From Mangrovimonas aestuarii (GTDB taxonomy: Bacteria > Bacteroidota > Bacteroidia > Flavobacteriales > Flavobacteriaceae): 64,000 nucleotides of DNA. The notes under the pieces are model-generated. The model saw only the letters and a list, made by a program, of their open reading frames with translations. It ran no database searches and had not been told where the DNA came from. A program made the translations under genes and the position numbers. Below are positions 18,205 through 26,190 of this stretch, piece by piece; position 1 is the first letter of the stretch, and the number at the start of each line of letters is the position of its first letter. The DNA lies in the NCBI RefSeq assembly GCF_028767185.1, contig NZ_JARACK010000003.1, positions 1 through 64,000 on the forward strand, given 5' to 3'.

Positions 18205-18585
18205 TTAAAAATCGCGTTTAATGAATCCTTTATCGTATACATCAAAAACATACCCACCTTCTTGCAATAGGATGAAAACAAGGTAGCATATAAGGAAAAT
18301 ACTTGTCCACACTACAGCACGTCTAAGCGCTGGTTTTTCATCACGCATGTGCATGAAATCCCAAGTAATGTAGTAAGCTTTCACTACTGTTAGGATGATG
18401 AATATCCAGTTAAGACCTTTCATCCCCAAAACGTGCGCCATCAAAACTTCAGGCTTATAAATACCCAAAACAACTTCAACAGCGGTGATGATGGAAAGAA
18501 GGATTAATACACCCCAAATTTTCTGGGTATTACTTTTAAACTTAACAGTTCCTCTTAATATTTCTAATTTATGTCCGTGTGCCAT
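18205..18585 (-). CDS. Cytochrome c oxidase subunit IV
   Basis: The 126-residue protein has three membrane helices (about 22-43, 56-76, 88-108) and the bacterial subunit IV layout, with a His-rich N-terminus (MAHGHKLEILRG). It is an accessory subunit of the heme-copper oxidase. It lies 20 nt after the longer subunit III gene and ends the operon before the terminator at 18158-18185. Subunits I and II are not in the window. Confidence 0.85.
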   Translation of the reverse strand: MAHGHKLEILRGTVKFKSNTQKIWGVLILLSIITAVEVVLGIYKPEVLMAHVLGMKGLNWIFIILTVVKAYYITWDFMHMRDEKPALRRAVVWTSIFLICYLVFILLQEGGYVFDVYDKGFIKRDF

Positions 18586-18605
18586 TTCTTAAATGCTTTT
18601 TCTGA

Positions 18606-19592
18606 TTAAACTAGGTAGAAGAATGTAAATACAAATACCCAAACTAAATCTACAAAGTGCCAGTAAAGTCCAACTTTCTCTACCATTTCGTAACTCTTTC
18701 TTCTTTCGTAAGTTCCTAAGATTACGTTGAAGAAAATAATGATGTTAATCACCACTCCAGAGAACACGTGAAATCCGTGGAAACCAGTAATAAAGAAGAA
18801 GAAATCTGCAAACAAAGGTGAACCGTATTCGTTTACGTGAAGGTTAGCTCCTTCTACAACGGCTTTACCGTTCTTCTTGATAACAGCAAGAGACTCTTCT
18901 CTTGAAAGGACCGTTTTGTGACGGTTGTTATCAGTCAATTGTTGTGTTCTAACAAGTATGTTATCGTGAGATTCTAAACCTTTTATAACGTCCTCCATAG
19001 TGTACGAAGGCAAAGCATCTTCACTAGTAAACCAAATACCAGTTTTATTTTCGTGCTGAGTTCTAGTATTGTGCTCTGCCGTTACAAAATCACGTAAAGC
19101 AACTCTATGTCCATCTGTATCCACAAACTGAAGAATGTTCCCTCCTTTAGTTTGAACAGCACCGTAATCACCTTTAATGAAGGTTGCCCATTCCCAAGCC
19201 TGAGAACCAACGAATATTAAACCTCCAATAATAGTTAAGAACATATACCAAGTAACCTTAGCTTTGTTCAGTTTATGCCCAGCGTCTACAGCTAACACCA
19301 TAGTTACAGACGACATAATAAGAATGAAGGTCATGAAGGCCACATAAATCATAGGTAACTCTTGCCCGTGTAAGAACGGTACGTGAGTAAAGACCTCATC
19401 GGCAATTGGCCATTCATTAATAAATTTGAATCTTGAAAATCCGTAAGCTGCTAAAAATCCGGAAAATGTTAATGCATCAGAAACGATGAAAAACCACATC
19501 ATCATTTTACCGTAACTTGCACCAAGAGGTTGGTTGTCGCCGCCTCCCCAAGTTTTGCCTTCTGTTTCAGCATTTACTACTGTAGTACTCAT
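18606..19592 (-). CDS. Cytochrome c oxidase subunit III with a large internal insertion
   Basis: The 328-residue protein shows the subunit III fold: helices at about 31-52, 80-103 and 113-133 with QAWEWATF, then FFFFITGFHGFHVFSG (264-279) and the C-terminal GLYWHFVDLVWVFVF (308-322). Residues about 140-255 form a hydrophilic insertion between helices that is absent from ordinary subunit III. The insertion should face the periplasm or cytoplasm and could contact a cytochrome c or an assembly partner, but that is inference. It is the second of two subunit III genes in tandem. Confidence 0.9.
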   Translation of the reverse strand: MSTTVVNAETEGKTWGGGDNQPLGASYGKMMMWFFIVSDALTFSGFLAAYGFSRFKFINEWPIADEVFTHVPFLHGQELPMIYVAFMTFILIMSSVTMVLAVDAGHKLNKAKVTWYMFLTIIGGLIFVGSQAWEWATFIKGDYGAVQTKGGNILQFVDTDGHRVALRDFVTAEHNTRTQHENKTGIWFTSEDALPSYTMEDVIKGLESHDNILVRTQQLTDNNRHKTVLSREESLAVIKKNGKAVVEGANLHVNEYGSPLFADFFFFITGFHGFHVFSGVVINIIIFFNVILGTYERRKSYEMVEKVGLYWHFVDLVWVFVFTFFYLV

Positions 19593-19637
19593 ACTTAAGG
19601 TTTAGTTAATAAAGTTGCACAAAAATAATCAATTTAT

Positions 19638-20219
19638 TTATTTAAAGAAGTATAAAAACAAAAACAGATACAGCCACAATAAGTCAACAAAGTGCCAAAA
19701 TGTTGCTGCAAGTTCAAAACCAAGCATTTTCGTTGCACTGTACTTCTGTTTAAAATGATTATAAATTACCACTAACAAGCAGATTAGTCCCGCTACCACG
19801 TGCAATATATGCATCATAGCAATCAGGTAAATGTAAGACATCGTTACATTACTTGTAGGTCCGGTAAAATTATAACCTGCATCGATAATCTCTTGAAAGC
19901 CCATAAACTGGTTATAGACAAAGGCTATCCCTAAGCCCAATGTAGCCAAAAGCATGATAGAAGTTAAACTCCTATTATTAACTTTTAGAGCTCTAGCAGC
20001 AACCACGAATGTAATGCTACTAATAATTATCAATACAGTACTTATGATAAACGCATTTGGTAATTGAAAATCCTTTAACCAATCTGGACGACTACTACTT
20101 ACTACATAGGCACTAGTCCATCCCGCAAACGACATAATTAGCGAAGCGATACCAAACCAGAGCATCATCTTCTTGGCTCTATTATTCTTTTCTTCTACCG
20201 TACCTTGGGTTAAATCCAT
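19638..20219 (-). CDS. Cytochrome c oxidase subunit III, short paralogue
   Basis: The 193-residue protein has five membrane helices and the subunit III signatures VYNQFMGFQEII, MMHILHVVAG and FWHFVDLLWLYLFLFLYF. Its length is normal for the five-helix bacterial form. It starts 2 nt after the end of cyoE, so the genes are co-transcribed and probably coupled. Together with the longer paralogue at 18606-19592 it gives two subunit III polypeptides next to one oxidase gene set. Confidence 0.9.
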   Translation of the reverse strand: MDLTQGTVEEKNNRAKKMMLWFGIASLIMSFAGWTSAYVVSSSRPDWLKDFQLPNAFIISTVLIIISSITFVVAARALKVNNRSLTSIMLLATLGLGIAFVYNQFMGFQEIIDAGYNFTGPTSNVTMSYIYLIAMMHILHVVAGLICLLVVIYNHFKQKYSATKMLGFELAATFWHFVDLLWLYLFLFLYFFK

Positions 20220-20221
20220 AA

Positions 20222-21115
20222 CTATCTTAAAAATTTATCTACTACATAAACAATTTGAAGCAGGGTGATATACGATACACTTGCCAACATAAGCTGCTTT
20301 GCTGCCAAAACAGTCATTTTCTTAAATAACTGTATAGCGTAATACAACATCCCCATTCCCAATAAAAATACAATCACTGCTGCGACTATACTTAATTGAA
20401 GTCTTCCTGTAAATCCAAATACAGGAATTATTGAAACCAACACAGTCCAAATGGTGTACATAATGGTCTGCACTGCGGTTCCTCTATCCTGTTTGCCTGT
20501 TGGCAACATAAAGAAGCCTCCTTTTTTATAATCTTCATACAAAAACCATCCAATAGCCCAAAAATGAGGAAACTGCCAAAAGAACTGAACCATGAACAAT
20601 GTTCCCGGCTCAATACCGAAGTCGTTTGTTGCAGCAACCCATCCCAACATAAATGGAATAGCTCCTGGAATGGCACCAACAAATACAGCTAAAGGCGTTT
20701 TTGTTTTTAAGGGTGTATAAACACAAGTGTAAAGGAAAATAGAAATCGCACCGAACATTGCGGTTTGCTGATTAATATTATAAAGTATTGCTATTCCTAA
20801 AACAGTAAATATACTAGCTATGATAAAGGCAGTGTTAACAGACATACGCCCGGCAGGAATTGGACGGTTTTTGGTACGATCCATCAAAGCATCCAAATCT
20901 TTTTCTATGATTTGGTTGTAAGCATTTGATGCGCCTACCATAAAATACCCTCCAAGGGCTAAAAGAATCAATGTTTTAATCTCAACAACTTCAACTCCCA
21001 AAAGATATCCCGCAATTGATGAGAATACCACGCTTAATGCCAAACGCATTTTTGTGATCTCTTTAAAGTCTGAAATTATAGAAGCTGTTGCTAATGACGT
21101 TTTTGTATCGCTCAA
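20222..21115 (-). CDS. cyoE: Protoheme IX farnesyltransferase (heme O synthase)
   Basis: The 297-residue protein has about eight to nine membrane helices and the UbiA-family aspartate motif NAYNQIIEKDLDALMDRTKN (about 64-83), followed by RPIPAGRM. It farnesylates protoheme to make heme O, the precursor of heme A for the oxidase encoded downstream. The gene leads the oxidase operon and has its own promoter at 21148-21178. Confidence 0.95.
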   Translation of the reverse strand: MSDTKTSLATASIISDFKEITKMRLALSVVFSSIAGYLLGVEVVEIKTLILLALGGYFMVGASNAYNQIIEKDLDALMDRTKNRPIPAGRMSVNTAFIIASIFTVLGIAILYNINQQTAMFGAISIFLYTCVYTPLKTKTPLAVFVGAIPGAIPFMLGWVAATNDFGIEPGTLFMVQFFWQFPHFWAIGWFLYEDYKKGGFFMLPTGKQDRGTAVQTIMYTIWTVLVSIIPVFGFTGRLQLSIVAAVIVFLLGMGMLYYAIQLFKKMTVLAAKQLMLASVSYITLLQIVYVVDKFLR

Positions 21116-21147
21116 TGTACTTTACTTTGACGCCTTAAAGGCGGGTG

Positions 21148-21178
21148 CAAAGATACTTTAATAATTCCTATTCAACAA
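21148..21178 (-). promoter_or_regulatory. Promoter of the cyoE oxidase operon
   Basis: On the minus strand TTG (complement of 21176-21178), 20 nt of spacer and TATCTTTG (complement of 21148-21155) match the Bacteroidota consensus. A small hairpin (CGCC...GGCG, about 21131-21143) lies between it and the ATG at 21115. Confidence 0.75.
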
Positions 21179-21214
21179 TGGCATTTCTATGTTAATTTTG
21201 AAGCTCTTAGAAAG

Positions 21215-21478
21215 TCAAACCAACAGCTGGATTAGGGTTAAGGCAACAGACAAGAACACAAAGAACGCCATCAGAATTAAACGCTGCCCAAGAATAGCTC
21301 CTCTTCCAATCAAAGCCCAAATTGCTATTGAAGCAATAACCAAAGAAGCTAATGAAACATAAAACCTATTATCTTGTTCTATAAAACTTAAACTTGGTGC
21401 AAACAAAATGTTTATGAATACTGATGCAAATATTAGCAATCTTAAATTCTTTGTAGAAATTATTTCGAGCTTCATCAT
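21215..21478 (-). CDS. Small three-helix membrane protein
   Basis: The 87-residue protein is mostly hydrophobic with three likely helices (about 10-30, 38-56, 66-86). The short charged N-terminus has two possible starts, M1 or M2. It follows the RemB-like gene by 3 nt, so it is probably co-transcribed, and the cyoE promoter lies beyond it. I do not recognise the family. The compact spacing and clean membrane pattern support a real gene. Confidence 0.65.
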   Translation of the reverse strand: MMKLEIISTKNLRLLIFASVFINILFAPSLSFIEQDNRFYVSLASLVIASIAIWALIGRGAILGQRLILMAFFVFLSVALTLIQLLV

Positions 21479-21481
21479 AAA

Positions 21482-23578
21482 TTAAAAATCAAAATACCAA
21501 TTAAAAAGGTCGGTTCGCAATCCTAGGTTGAACCAGAACGTATTGTTTTGATAAACATCCATTGTTTGAGCATTAGGATCAAAATTCCTTACAATGGTAC
21601 TTGCAAACAATTTTAAATTGGTTGCTGGGTTTACCAAATAGCCGAATTGAAGCTCTCCATTAAAAATATTGGTTTTTATCCCTTGACCTATTTTCACATT
21701 GTTATCATAAGGACGTTCATTATAATTACGGTAAATATCTCCACCGTAACTAAAATTATCCTCTTCAGTATTATAATCAAATCCCTTTGTCCCAATAATA
21801 ATTTTGGCATCGGCATACCAGCGCTGGTAGTTATAGCGCCCAATCAATATGAATTCCCTAAAGTTAGACCCCCATAAATGCGCCATAGATTGATTTGCAT
21901 GACCATAATTCAATACAATAGTATTATGGCTGTAGGTATAAGGCCTCACCTGGTTGTATTCTAACTGAAGCATTAGATTATCCACATTAAGGGCATTAAA
22001 ATATTTTAGTCCAAATTGATACCCCCACTTATTCTTCCAACTTTTTTCAGCGGCCTTTACATCGCTTAAAGAAAATTCATCAAGTACAAACTGTCCGTAT
22101 GCATACACATTATCTGAGAGTTTATATTTAATGGAAAGGCCTAATATTGCATTTCCAGCACCTTGACCACTTTCAAACTCCAAAGCTCGGAATAGAATTA
22201 TTGGATTGACATAATTAATATCGAAACCTCGTCCATTTACATCGGTCCACATCACCGATTCAAACAACCCAACATTCAATCGTTTGGATACATTTAAACT
22301 CAAATAATGATTTGCCATGTATTTGGTTAAAAAGGCATCCTCAACAACCACTTCAGGGCGCACATCACGCAACCACATCCAAGTGCTGGTATATTTAATT
22401 TTCCAAAACTTTGTATTAAGCTTTAAATAGGTATGAGGACTTGCTGCATCACTCAAAAACAAAGAGCGATAACCATCTCCTATAAAGTTTTTACCATGTC
22501 CAAATTGAACATTAATGAAATCTGCTGGAGTATAGGACAAATAAGCTTCGGCTACCGGATAGTCGTATGCATCATCCTTAAACCCTTTACCAATACCACG
22601 CCCAGGAATAATAGCCGGATCTGGTCCAAAGGCTTTTAAACTCTCAGCGTATTGATTGAAATATTGTGCAAAACGCCCTTGACTTTCATAAACTGATGTA
22701 AAGAAATTAAACTTCTTCCCCAATCCTCCTTGAAAATAAAGTCCTCGTGTATTGTTAAACGTAGAGTTAAAATCGGCATCAAAATCCTTCCCTACTTCAA
22801 AATCGAAAATAAGGTCTACGGTAAACCAATAATCTTTTCCCTGTAACTGCACAAAATGTTCATTCCAAAGTTTTCTTCCAAACCAAGTAGATCTATCTTG
22901 CTTTAACGCCTCTTGATCGGCTTTTAAATCCTGATATACTGAAACATCCTCATACATGTAAGGCTTGCTTGCTGTATGACTATTTGTTCCAACCAAGTTC
23001 ATGCTTCGCTCAAACCTAGCATAATAACTATGCACAAATGGAATATTCAATTGGCTTGTCAAGGCCTTATCTTCAAAAGGCACTTTACCTTCACTTACCT
23101 TATCATATTCCTGCTTAGCCTCTTGTTCTAGTTGAACTACTCCTCTTGCTTTAGCATCGATAATATTTCGACCACTTCCATCCAACGGAATAGGAATGGC
23201 TATAGTGTATTGCTTAAATGTGGGCTTGCCATTATAACTAGCTGGTTCAACTTTGGGCAAATCTCTAAAAAACCTTTGAGTCTCACTTTTTAGAGACTCG
23301 TACATGGCATCGACATAAATCACTTGGAATCCCCCCTTTGCATTTATCTCAAACAGTACAACAACATCTCCTTGATAATTAGAATTGACTAAATCTTCAG
23401 GCACCTGAAAATCGGCTTTTATTCTAGCAAAAAGTGATTTATTAAAACAGCTTTCTAAATCGATTACGGCCAAACTATCACAACCTGGGAAAACAGGCGG
23501 TTTTTCGGGAAGCAATTTTTCTTGGGCATCAACAGACCACTGTACACAAATAAAAAGAAAAATGTAAAGGTATCTCAT
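21482..23578 (-). CDS. RemB-like gliding motility / Wzi-type outer-membrane protein
   Basis: I place the start at ATG 23578 (698 residues), because it opens a signal peptide (MRYLYIFLFICVQWSVDAQ). The longer frame to 23650 would run into the neighbour's terminator. Residues about 28-131 look like a TonB C-terminal-type domain, with PPVFPGCDSL (C33), C44, GDVVVLFEINAKGG and GKPTFKQYTIAIPIP. The rest is a beta-barrel of Wzi/capsule-assembly type, with NVQFGHGKNFIGDGYRSLFL and an aromatic C-terminus (LFNWYFDF). RemB of Flavobacterium johnsoniae is a gliding-related cell-surface protein of this architecture as I recall it. The assignment rests on family resemblance, and a plain Wzi-like protein is the alternative. 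Confidence 0.65.
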   Translation of the reverse strand: MRYLYIFLFICVQWSVDAQEKLLPEKPPVFPGCDSLAVIDLESCFNKSLFARIKADFQVPEDLVNSNYQGDVVVLFEINAKGGFQVIYVDAMYESLKSETQRFFRDLPKVEPASYNGKPTFKQYTIAIPIPLDGSGRNIIDAKARGVVQLEQEAKQEYDKVSEGKVPFEDKALTSQLNIPFVHSYYARFERSMNLVGTNSHTASKPYMYEDVSVYQDLKADQEALKQDRSTWFGRKLWNEHFVQLQGKDYWFTVDLIFDFEVGKDFDADFNSTFNNTRGLYFQGGLGKKFNFFTSVYESQGRFAQYFNQYAESLKAFGPDPAIIPGRGIGKGFKDDAYDYPVAEAYLSYTPADFINVQFGHGKNFIGDGYRSLFLSDAASPHTYLKLNTKFWKIKYTSTWMWLRDVRPEVVVEDAFLTKYMANHYLSLNVSKRLNVGLFESVMWTDVNGRGFDINYVNPIILFRALEFESGQGAGNAILGLSIKYKLSDNVYAYGQFVLDEFSLSDVKAAEKSWKNKWGYQFGLKYFNALNVDNLMLQLEYNQVRPYTYSHNTIVLNYGHANQSMAHLWGSNFREFILIGRYNYQRWYADAKIIIGTKGFDYNTEEDNFSYGGDIYRNYNERPYDNNVKIGQGIKTNIFNGELQFGYLVNPATNLKLFASTIVRNFDPNAQTMDVYQNNTFWFNLGLRTDLFNWYFDF

Positions 23579-23602
23579 ACAGAAACCGTGGGGATTAAAG
23601 CG

Positions 23603-23610
23603 GAAAGATA
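23603..23610 (-). promoter_or_regulatory. Possible -7 element of the RemB-like gene
   Basis: TATCTTTC on the minus strand is one base off TAnnTTTG and lies 24 nt before the chosen ATG at 23578. It supports that start over the upstream one. Confidence 0.4.
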
Positions 23611-23633
23611 CTACTTTTTGAAGAATGAATATT

Positions 23634-23667
23634 AAAAAACCGCTACACAAAATAGAGTAGCGGCTTT
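23634..23667 (-). terminator. Intrinsic terminator of the first TonB-like gene
   Basis: Arms ccgctac 23640-23646 and gtagcgg 23657-23663 are flanked by A and T runs that extend the stem past one mismatch. The minus strand continues with a T run. It lies just past the stop at 23688. Confidence 0.8.
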
Positions 23668-23687
23668 ATTAACACATGATTAATAAA

Positions 23688-24482
23688 TCAATCTCTAACA
23701 ACAAAGACAATTGGCAAACTATACATAACGTCAACAGCCTTGTTGCTTTGTAAGCCAGGTGTCATTTCAGGTATTTTATTAATTACGCGCTCGGCTTCAT
23801 TTTCTAAAGCTGGATGTGGCGCCCTTACTTTTACATCCTTAACATTACCATCTTTTCCAATCTTAAACTGGGTATAGATAACTTGTTTACCTTGCAATCC
23901 TAAATCATTAGCTAAATCAGTATTAAACTTTCTTTGAATGAGTCGAGTTAATTTCTCCGACATACAACTTCTTCTAGCGTTATTATCTTTTAAGTCTTCG
24001 CATCCTGGATAAATGGGTACGCGCTCAACACCTAGAATTCCATACGCAACTTCATCGGGCTTGTCAACTAAATGAATATCCTTTAATTCAACTGGAGGGT
24101 CATCTGTTACTTCAGGACCAGTAATAAACTCTTTAGTGTCAAGAACTGGATCATCGTCTTTGCGTAAGTCTATTACATCAATTAATTGGGTTTTGACTTT
24201 CTTTTTTTGAGATACTGGTTTCTCTTCAACATAAATTTTTAATTTCTCATTAAAACTATAGGTTTCATCTTCCATAACCGTGGCATGATAATCACTGAGA
24301 TTAATAGTTTTTTGTTCAAAATCCATTTCAAGAAGACCATAAGTTGCCAATAAGCACAGGATAAGTCCAATCTGAAAGTACAGGGTTGAGTTTTTTTGTA
24401 AATTTACATCGCGTTTATGCGTTGTTTGTTTAGCCCCTCCGTTTTGCCGAACGGATTTGCTAGAATTGTTTTGTGAATTCAT
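23688..24482 (-). CDS. TonB-like energy transducer without proline linker
   Basis: The 264-residue protein has a cytoplasmic basic N-terminus, one membrane helix (about 33-52), a charged periplasmic linker without the usual Pro-Lys repeats, and a TonB C-terminal-type domain (about 155-262). The domain contains VPIYPGCEDL (C161), RRSCMSEKL (C173), VIYTQFKIGKDGNV and the terminal YSLPIVFVV. TonB proteins link the ExbBD proton-driven motor to outer-membrane receptors. This one shares the paired-cysteine domain with the next gene and with the RemB-like protein. It is flanked by its own terminator. Confidence 0.85.
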   Translation of the reverse strand: MNSQNNSSKSVRQNGGAKQTTHKRDVNLQKNSTLYFQIGLILCLLATYGLLEMDFEQKTINLSDYHATVMEDETYSFNEKLKIYVEEKPVSQKKKVKTQLIDVIDLRKDDDPVLDTKEFITGPEVTDDPPVELKDIHLVDKPDEVAYGILGVERVPIYPGCEDLKDNNARRSCMSEKLTRLIQRKFNTDLANDLGLQGKQVIYTQFKIGKDGNVKDVKVRAPHPALENEAERVINKIPEMTPGLQSNKAVDVMYSLPIVFVVRD

Positions 24483-24531
24483 AATATTAAATTTAAACTG
24501 TTAATATTTTCACAAAATGCAATAAGCGTAC

Positions 24532-24564
24532 CAAAAAAAATCCCACTACATCTGTAGCGGGATT
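24532..24564 (-). terminator. Intrinsic terminator of the second TonB-like gene
   Basis: The stem is built from 24539-24549 and 24554-24564 with one mismatch and loop atct. On the minus strand it is followed by an eight-base T run. It lies shortly past the stop at 24588. Confidence 0.85.
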
Positions 24565-24587
24565 TTTTATATAGTCATTTTACTTAT

Positions 24588-25313
24588 TTAGTCCTGAACT
24601 TGGAACAAGATTGGTAGAGAGTATGGTACTATTACCGGTTTACCACGTTGCTTACCAGGTTGCATTTTAGGAAGCATCTCAATTACACGCTTAGCTTCAT
24701 CCTCTAGTCTTGGGTGTGGTGCTCTAGCACGCACATTGGTTACATTACCATTTTTATCAATCTTAAATATAACACTAATACGTTGTCTTCCACTTAACCC
24801 TAAATCACTCGCTAGGTCTTTATTAAACTTACGGTTAACAAACTGAGCAATCTTTTCAGACATACATGCTCTTTTCTCATTATTCGACCCTTTTTCACAA
24901 CCAGGATAAACAGGTACATTCTCGATAACAGCAAACGGAACCTCAACAACTTCCTCTATGCCTTCATCAACCTCAATATCTTCAACCTCTACAATCTCTT
25001 CTTCCTGATCTGTTTCAGTTGATTCTATAATAGTTTCCTCAACCTCTACCTCGTCCTCAACAACTTCAATTACTTCAGAAGGTGCTGGTGGCGGTGGTGG
25101 CGGTGGCGGTGGTGCTTGAAGAGTTTGAGTGATTGGAATTTCTTCGTCCAATTCCTCATCAACACTCAACTGACCTATGTCAATCGCTTCCTTTTCGTAG
25201 GTTTTGTAATTGATGGCGTAGTTTGTAATGAACAACATTAACGCCAATCCAATCGCAAAATAAAGCCCGCTGTTACGTCCAACATTTGCTTTAGGATTTT
25301 TCTTAGGTTCCAT
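24588..25313 (-). CDS. TonB-family energy transducer with poly-proline linker
   Basis: The 241-residue protein has an N-terminal membrane helix (about 15-34), nine consecutive prolines (68-76), and a long Glu/Val/Asp-rich linker (about 80-127). A TonB C-terminal domain spans about 131-240, with VPVYPGCEKG (C139), KRACMSEKI (C150), ISVIFKIDKNGNV and YSLPILFQV. The role is energy transfer from the inner membrane to outer-membrane transporters. No exbB or exbD lies in the window. It is a paralogue of the adjacent gene, with the main differences in the linker. Confidence 0.9.
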   Translation of the reverse strand: MEPKKNPKANVGRNSGLYFAIGLALMLFITNYAINYKTYEKEAIDIGQLSVDEELDEEIPITQTLQAPPPPPPPPPAPSEVIEVVEDEVEVEETIIESTETDQEEEIVEVEDIEVDEGIEEVVEVPFAVIENVPVYPGCEKGSNNEKRACMSEKIAQFVNRKFNKDLASDLGLSGRQRISVIFKIDKNGNVTNVRARAPHPRLEDEAKRVIEMLPKMQPGKQRGKPVIVPYSLPILFQVQD

Positions 25314-25376
25314 AATTTGTTCTGTTTTTCAAGACTGCTAAAATAACCAATTATTTGGCAAAAAAGCAAGTGATTA

Positions 25377-25772
25377 CTATTTTTTCATGTTAAGTCTTTT
25401 CCTCAAAATGATAAAAAGCCCCCCTACAACGACACCGATAAAATTGGCCACAAAATCTAAAATGTCAGCCTGTCTAACATCTGTCGCCGTGTCCTGTAAC
25501 ACCTCAATAATTATACCAAAGACAATAGAGATAATTGCAGCAAACAAAAGTGCTTTCCCCCTTTTTAAACCAATTCGATAAAACAAGGCATTAAACCATA
25601 GTACCATTAAAATAGCGTAAGCTACCAAATGATATATTTTATCACTATTGTTCTCGGTTATTTTTGGAAGATTGCTTATGTTTAAAAGGCTAACGGTGGC
25701 CAAGGCCACCGTATAGCAAGCAACTATAAAAATTGATAGTTTTTTAAGCGCCGATAAGCTCTTTATAATCAT
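25377..25772 (-). CDS. VanZ-like membrane protein
   Basis: The start is set at ATG 25772 (131 residues, [11 protein letters not shown]). The longer frame to 25799 would overlap gcvH by 56 bases, and this one by 29. There are four membrane helices (about 9-28, 44-62, 70-90, 104-122), the motif [18 protein letters not shown] and an Asp-rich turn ([18 protein letters not shown], about 90-107) typical of the VanZ family. The family's function is unclear, with some members linked to glycopeptide resistance. It is translationally coupled to gcvH. Confidence 0.75.
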   Translation of the reverse strand: MIIKSLSALKKLSIFIVACYTVALATVSLLNISNLPKITENNSDKIYHLVAYAILMVLWFNALFYRIGLKRGKALLFAAIISIVFGIIIEVLQDTATDVRQADILDFVANFIGVVVGGLFIILRKRLNMKK

Positions 25773-26124
25773 CTGCAGAAAGTAGATTGTCAAGTTCACT
25801 CACATCAGAGCATTTTACCTTTACCATCCAACCTTCTCCATAAGGATCGTTGTTAACTTTCTCTGGCTCGTCCTCTAAAGACTCGTTAAATTCAATAATT
25901 TCACCCGATACAGGCAAAAACAAGTCTGACACAGTCTTAACTGCTTCAACAGTTCCAAATACTTCTTCGGCATCTAAGGTTTCATCTAAGGTGTCTACCT
26001 CAACGTAAACAATATCTCCTAGCTCGCTTTGAGCAAAATCTGTAATCCCTACGGTTACAATATCGCCTTCCACCTTGATCCATTCGTGGTCTTTAGTGTA
26101 CTTTAACTCTGATGGAATATTCAT
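25744..26124 (-). CDS. gcvH: Glycine cleavage system H protein
   Basis: The 126-residue lipoyl carrier protein has [13 protein letters not shown] at the start and the lipoylated lysine K63 in [11 protein letters not shown], followed by [20 protein letters not shown]. It shuttles the aminomethyl intermediate between the P, T and L proteins. It has a good promoter of its own (26150-26180), although it follows sprA by only 66 nt. The other glycine-cleavage genes are not in the window. Confidence 0.96.
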   Translation of the reverse strand: MNIPSELKYTKDHEWIKVEGDIVTVGITDFAQSELGDIVYVEVDTLDETLDAEEVFGTVEAVKTVSDLFLPVSGEIIEFNESLEDEPEKVNNDPYGEGWMVKVKCSDVSELDNLLSADDYKELIGA

Positions 26125-26149
26125 TTTTTTAGTTTAAAGTTTATTATCG

Positions 26150-26180
26150 CAAAAGTATTTATTCGCTGCTTAATTTTCAA
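26150..26180 (-). promoter_or_regulatory. Promoter of gcvH
   Basis: On the minus strand TTG (complement of 26178-26180), 20 nt of spacer and TACTTTTG (complement of 26150-26157) lie 25 nt before the ATG. It overlaps the gap after sprA, so gcvH can be transcribed independently. Confidence 0.75.
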
Positions 26181-26190
26181 ACCTTATCGG

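Noticed and set aside
20428-20682. 84-codon minus-strand frame inside cyoE
   Set aside because: It overlaps cyoE in another frame on the same strand, and the cyoE product is clearly real.
25080-25115. Tandem GGT/GGC repeat resembling a microsatellite
   Set aside because: It encodes the nine-proline linker of the TonB-like protein and is explained by the coding sequence.
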